From Acidimicrobiia bacterium (GTDB lineage Bacteria > Actinomycetota > Acidimicrobiia > IMCC26256 > JACDBD01): a DNA stretch of 8,336 bases. The stretch is from assembly GCA_031177445.1 (NCBI GenBank), contig JAPSGP010000105.1:1-8336 (forward strand), written 5' to 3'. This document shows, piece after piece, positions 6,502 through 8,336 of the stretch. Below the pieces are notes generated by a model. The model ran no database searches and was not told the origin of the DNA. It was given only the letters and a program-made list of their open reading frames with translations. The position numbers and the translations under genes are program-made. How positions within the stretch are numbered: the stretch's first letter is position 1; each line of letters opens with the position of its first letter.

Positions 6502-6716
6502 CGCTGTTCAGGCCGGGCGAGTACGTCGGAGAGATCGCCCTCATCGAGGACCGGTCGCGCACCGCCACGGTGGTTGCCACGACGCCGGTGGTGATCGACG
6601 TCATCGGCCGGCGGGAGTTTCGCGGTCTGTTGGATCAAGTCTCCGAGCTCACCGATCAGATTCGAGCCACCGCCGATGCACGACTGCGAGAGCTCAAGGC
6701 CCAGGTGAACTCATAG
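6498..6716 (+). pseudogene. C-terminal half of a cyclic-nucleotide-binding (CNB/CRP-like) domain
   Basis: The 72-codon frame from GTG 6498 carries the second half of a CNB domain. FRPGEYVGEIALIEDRSRTA (residues 4-23) contains the phosphate-binding cassette pattern GExALxxxxxRxATV, including the Glu and Arg that contact cyclic nucleotides. The strands VVATTPVVIDVIG and the helix REFRGLLDQVSELTDQIRAT follow, and a normal-looking end at TAG 6716. The first four strands of the roughly 115-residue domain are absent; their place is taken by the cyclase tail in another frame. Short single-domain CNB proteins exist, so expression of this piece cannot be excluded, but half a beta-barrel is unlikely to fold. 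No Shine-Dalgarno precedes the GTG. Confidence 0.6.
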
Positions 6717-6810
6717 CCCGGCGAGGCATCGAGTCATGGGACGCAGCAACTCTGTCGACGGGCCACGATTGGGCTGATTTACTGAAATCGCCGATCAGGG
6801 GTTGGGGGGT

Positions 6811-6970
6811 ATGGCAGAGCGACCGACCGGGACGGTGACGTTCCTTTCACCGACCTCGAGGGCTCCACGCGCCTGTGGAAGGAGCATCCCGAAGCGATGC
6901 GCGACGCCAGCGGCACGACGAGCTGCTCGTCGGCGCGGTCGAGGCTCACCGCTGCTATCTGGTCAAGGCG
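6811..6970 (+). pseudogene. frameshifted N-terminus of a class III adenylate cyclase
   Basis: Three consecutive frames reconstruct the start of a class III nucleotide cyclase catalytic domain. ATG 6811 reads MAERPTGTVTFL. From 6846 the next frame reads FTDLEGSTRLWKEHPEAMRD. From 6908 the third reads QRHDELLVGAVEAHRCYLVK. In intact homologues these join as GTVTFLFTDLEGSTRLW...RHDELL...YxVKxxGDG, with the Asp of FTD binding catalytic metal. Each junction is explained by loss of one base (at about 6844-6846 and 6906-6910; a 4-base loss would also fit the second). The similarity ends at LVK, just before the expected GDG metal loop, and the rest of the domain is gone. The ATG has a G-rich run before it but no clear Shine-Dalgarno. 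This is a dead remnant. Confidence 0.7.
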
Positions 6971-6971
6971 C

Positions 6972-7094
6972 GTGCCCGACTATCGCCTCGCGCCCGGTGC
7001 GACCGTCCACTTCTCCACCGGGGTGCGCCAGGCGGACCGCCTCCCGCTTCGGTTCACTCGGGTGACGCGCCCGGACGCGATGGCATCATCGTGA
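6972..7094 (+). pseudogene. unrecognised C-terminal coding fragment
   Basis: In the frame containing GTG 6972, about 40 codons run to TGA 7094 and nearly all end in G or C. They begin VPDYRLAPGATVHFSTGVR and continue RLPLRFTRVTRPDAMASS. The bias and amino-acid mix look like the true 3' end of a gene whose 5' part was lost where it meets the cyclase fragment. I do not recognise the family. The GTG may be incidental rather than a real start. Confidence 0.35.
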
Positions 7095-7103
7095 ACGGTC
7101 ACT

Positions 7104-7110
7104 AAGGGGG
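7104..7110 (+). promoter_or_regulatory. Shine-Dalgarno site deciding the amidohydrolase start
   Basis: AAGGGGG lies 8 nt before ATG 7119 but only 2 nt before ATG 7113. The spacing favours 7119 as the true start. The two starts are in frame and differ by two residues. Confidence 0.55.
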
Positions 7111-7118
7111 CGATGCGC

Positions 7119-8318
7119 ATGGCGAACCAGCTCGTCGTCGACGCCGACGGCCACATCATGGAGCCCGACGGCCTGTGGACCGAGCGGATGGACCGTGATC
7201 GCTGGGGGGACTGGATCCCCCGCAAAGTCGTGGAGGACGAGGTCTACGAGACCATCTATGTGGGTGGGAGGATCCGGGCCGGCGGCCGGGAGCAGCGTGA
7301 CGCCCTCGCGAGCCGCGTCGGCATGACCGCCCGCCAGCTGTACGACCTGCTGCAGAGCTTGCGCGTACCGGGCGGCTCCGATCCGTACGCCCGGCTCGCC
7401 GACATGGATCGTGACGGGATCGACGTCGCCGTTCTCTATCCATCGCTCGCGATGTTCTTCGGGCCGCTCGATCCGATCGACGCGCTCCGCGATGTCGAGT
7501 TCGTGCGGGACTGCCAGCAGGCGTACAACGACTGGGTTGCCGAGTACTGCGCAGCCGACGCCGCGCGCCTCTTCGCCATCGGCGCGGTGCCGCTGCAGGA
7601 GCCGGAGCTCGCGGTGGCCGAAACCGAACGAGTCGTGAACGAGCTCGGCTTGCGAGGAGTGTTCGTGCGACCGTCGGCCTACATCGACGAGGTGCCGCTG
7701 AACCACGCGGCCTACGACCGTTTCTGGGCGGCCTGCCAGGATCTCGACGTTCCCGTCGGCTTTCACCCCGGTGTCCACATCGACACCCCCGGAGCGTGCC
7801 GCAAGTTCGGTCTCGTGGCCGAGAGCGAGAACATGATGATCGTCAACAGCGCCGTCGACGAGCTGCACGGAGGGTCCGCGCTGGGCCAAGCAGTCGGGAA
7901 CACGGTGGACATGATCGTGACCATGGGCCGGCTGTTGATGGGCGGAGTGTGCGAACGATTCCCGCGCCTGCGCCTCGTGTTCCTCGAGTCGGGTGGCGGT
8001 TGGGTGCCGACGCAGCTCGAGCGGATGGACGAGCAGGTGAAGGCGTTCCCGCTCGAACGGCGCTGGCTGAGCCTGCTTCCGAGCGAGTACTTCCGCCGCC
8101 AGTGCTGGGTGAGCTTCGAGCCCGAGGAGTGGAACCTGGCGGCCTGCGCGGAGTGGCTGGGCGCCGACCGCGTCCTGTGGGCCTCCGACTACCCCCATCC
8201 GGAGTTCCACCCGGAGGTGGTCAAGGAGCTCCGGGCTGCGATCGCCCGGCTGTCCACCGACGACCAGGGCAAGATCCTCGGGGCGAACGCGGTCGAGGCC
8301 TACCGGTTGCCGCTCTGA
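7119..8318 (+). CDS. Amidohydro_2 family metal-dependent hydrolase
   Basis: This intact TIM-barrel protein of 399 residues belongs to the amidohydrolase-2 superfamily (aminocarboxymuconate-semialdehyde decarboxylase-like), whose members use a bound metal for hydrolysis or non-oxidative decarboxylation. The metal-site landmarks are in order: DADGHIMEP (Asp8-His12), ARLADMDRDGIDVAVLYP (about 91-108), FAIGAVPLQEP (152-162), the GFHPGVH strand (His216), the LVFLESGGGWVPTQLERMDE block (286-305), and WASDYPHPEFHPE (Asp357, His360). A C-terminal ILGANAVEAYRL helix ends the fold as in the family. It has no signal peptide and is cytoplasmic. In other actinobacteria such proteins often sit in catabolic clusters, but no catabolic partner is visible in this window. 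The substrate is unknown. ATG 7119 is preferred over ATG 7113 on Shine-Dalgarno spacing. Confidence 0.9.
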   Translation: MANQLVVDADGHIMEPDGLWTERMDRDRWGDWIPRKVVEDEVYETIYVGGRIRAGGREQRDALASRVGMTARQLYDLLQSLRVPGGSDPYARLADMDRDGIDVAVLYPSLAMFFGPLDPIDALRDVEFVRDCQQAYNDWVAEYCAADAARLFAIGAVPLQEPELAVAETERVVNELGLRGVFVRPSAYIDEVPLNHAAYDRFWAACQDLDVPVGFHPGVHIDTPGACRKFGLVAESENMMIVNSAVDELHGGSALGQAVGNTVDMIVTMGRLLMGGVCERFPRLRLVFLESGGGWVPTQLERMDEQVKAFPLERRWLSLLPSEYFRRQCWVSFEPEEWNLAACAEWLGADRVLWASDYPHPEFHPEVVKELRAAIARLSTDDQGKILGANAVEAYRLPL

Positions 8319-8336
8319 GGCGGGCGGCGTGGACCT

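Noticed and set aside
4831..6594. 587-codon + strand open frame opposite the amidase.
   Set aside because: It mirrors the amidase gene and has Arg/His-rich shadow composition. Only its last part (6436-6501) has real similarity, to a cyclase tail.
6797..6811. G-rich run (GGGG and GGGGGG) that could form a quadruplex.
   Set aside because: There are only two G-runs of useful length nearby, fewer than the four needed within one strand.
7086..8210. 374-codon minus-strand open frame opposite the amidohydrolase.
   Set aside because: The His/Val/Leu-rich composition mirrors codons of the well-supported + strand gene, and no motif is present.

Overview
The window is GC-rich DNA from what is most likely an actinobacterium. 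Codon third positions are strongly G/C. Two genes carry a TANNNT box 6-7 nt before a GTG start, as in leaderless transcription. The remains of a mycothiol-dependent maleylpyruvate isomerase-type (TIGR03083-like) gene are present, and that family is largely actinobacterial. The mix with class III cyclase paralogues and Amidohydro_2 proteins resembles Acidimicrobiia, but that is inference.

Layout. (1) 1-593: a stand-alone ChrB N-terminal-domain protein, + strand. (2) 594-1761: no intact gene. The minus strand holds a TIGR03083-type gene (727-1341) broken by an in-frame TAA. Upstream of it (1489-1673) is an older, unrecognised remnant whose coding signal jumps between frames. (3) 1762-4028: the healthiest functional unit, an operon of a long-form NfeD (ClpP-like serine protease, membrane segments, OB-fold) and an SPFH/stomatin-type slipin, joined by a one-base TAATG overlap. 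(4) 4094-4826: two damaged genes in series, a SAM methyltransferase cut off just after its cofactor-binding motif and the 5' part of a probable secreted protein. (5) 4846-6243: an intact amidase-signature hydrolase on the minus strand. (6) 6371-7094: a mosaic of gene scraps: the tail of a class III adenylate cyclase, half of a cyclic-nucleotide-binding domain, a frameshifted head of a second cyclase, and an unrecognised C-terminal piece. (7) 7119-8318: an intact Amidohydro_2 metal-dependent hydrolase.

How it works together. NfeD and the slipin almost certainly act together at the membrane, with the protease and OB domains working on or with the SPFH oligomer. The amidase and amidohydrolase look like independent catabolic enzymes, separated by the mosaic and on opposite strands. 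I see no tRNA, rRNA, CRISPR array, transposase or integrase. I do not see a convincing new multi-gene system. The most unusual aspect is the density of broken and fused gene fragments between intact genes, together with a slipin that lacks its usual membrane anchor.
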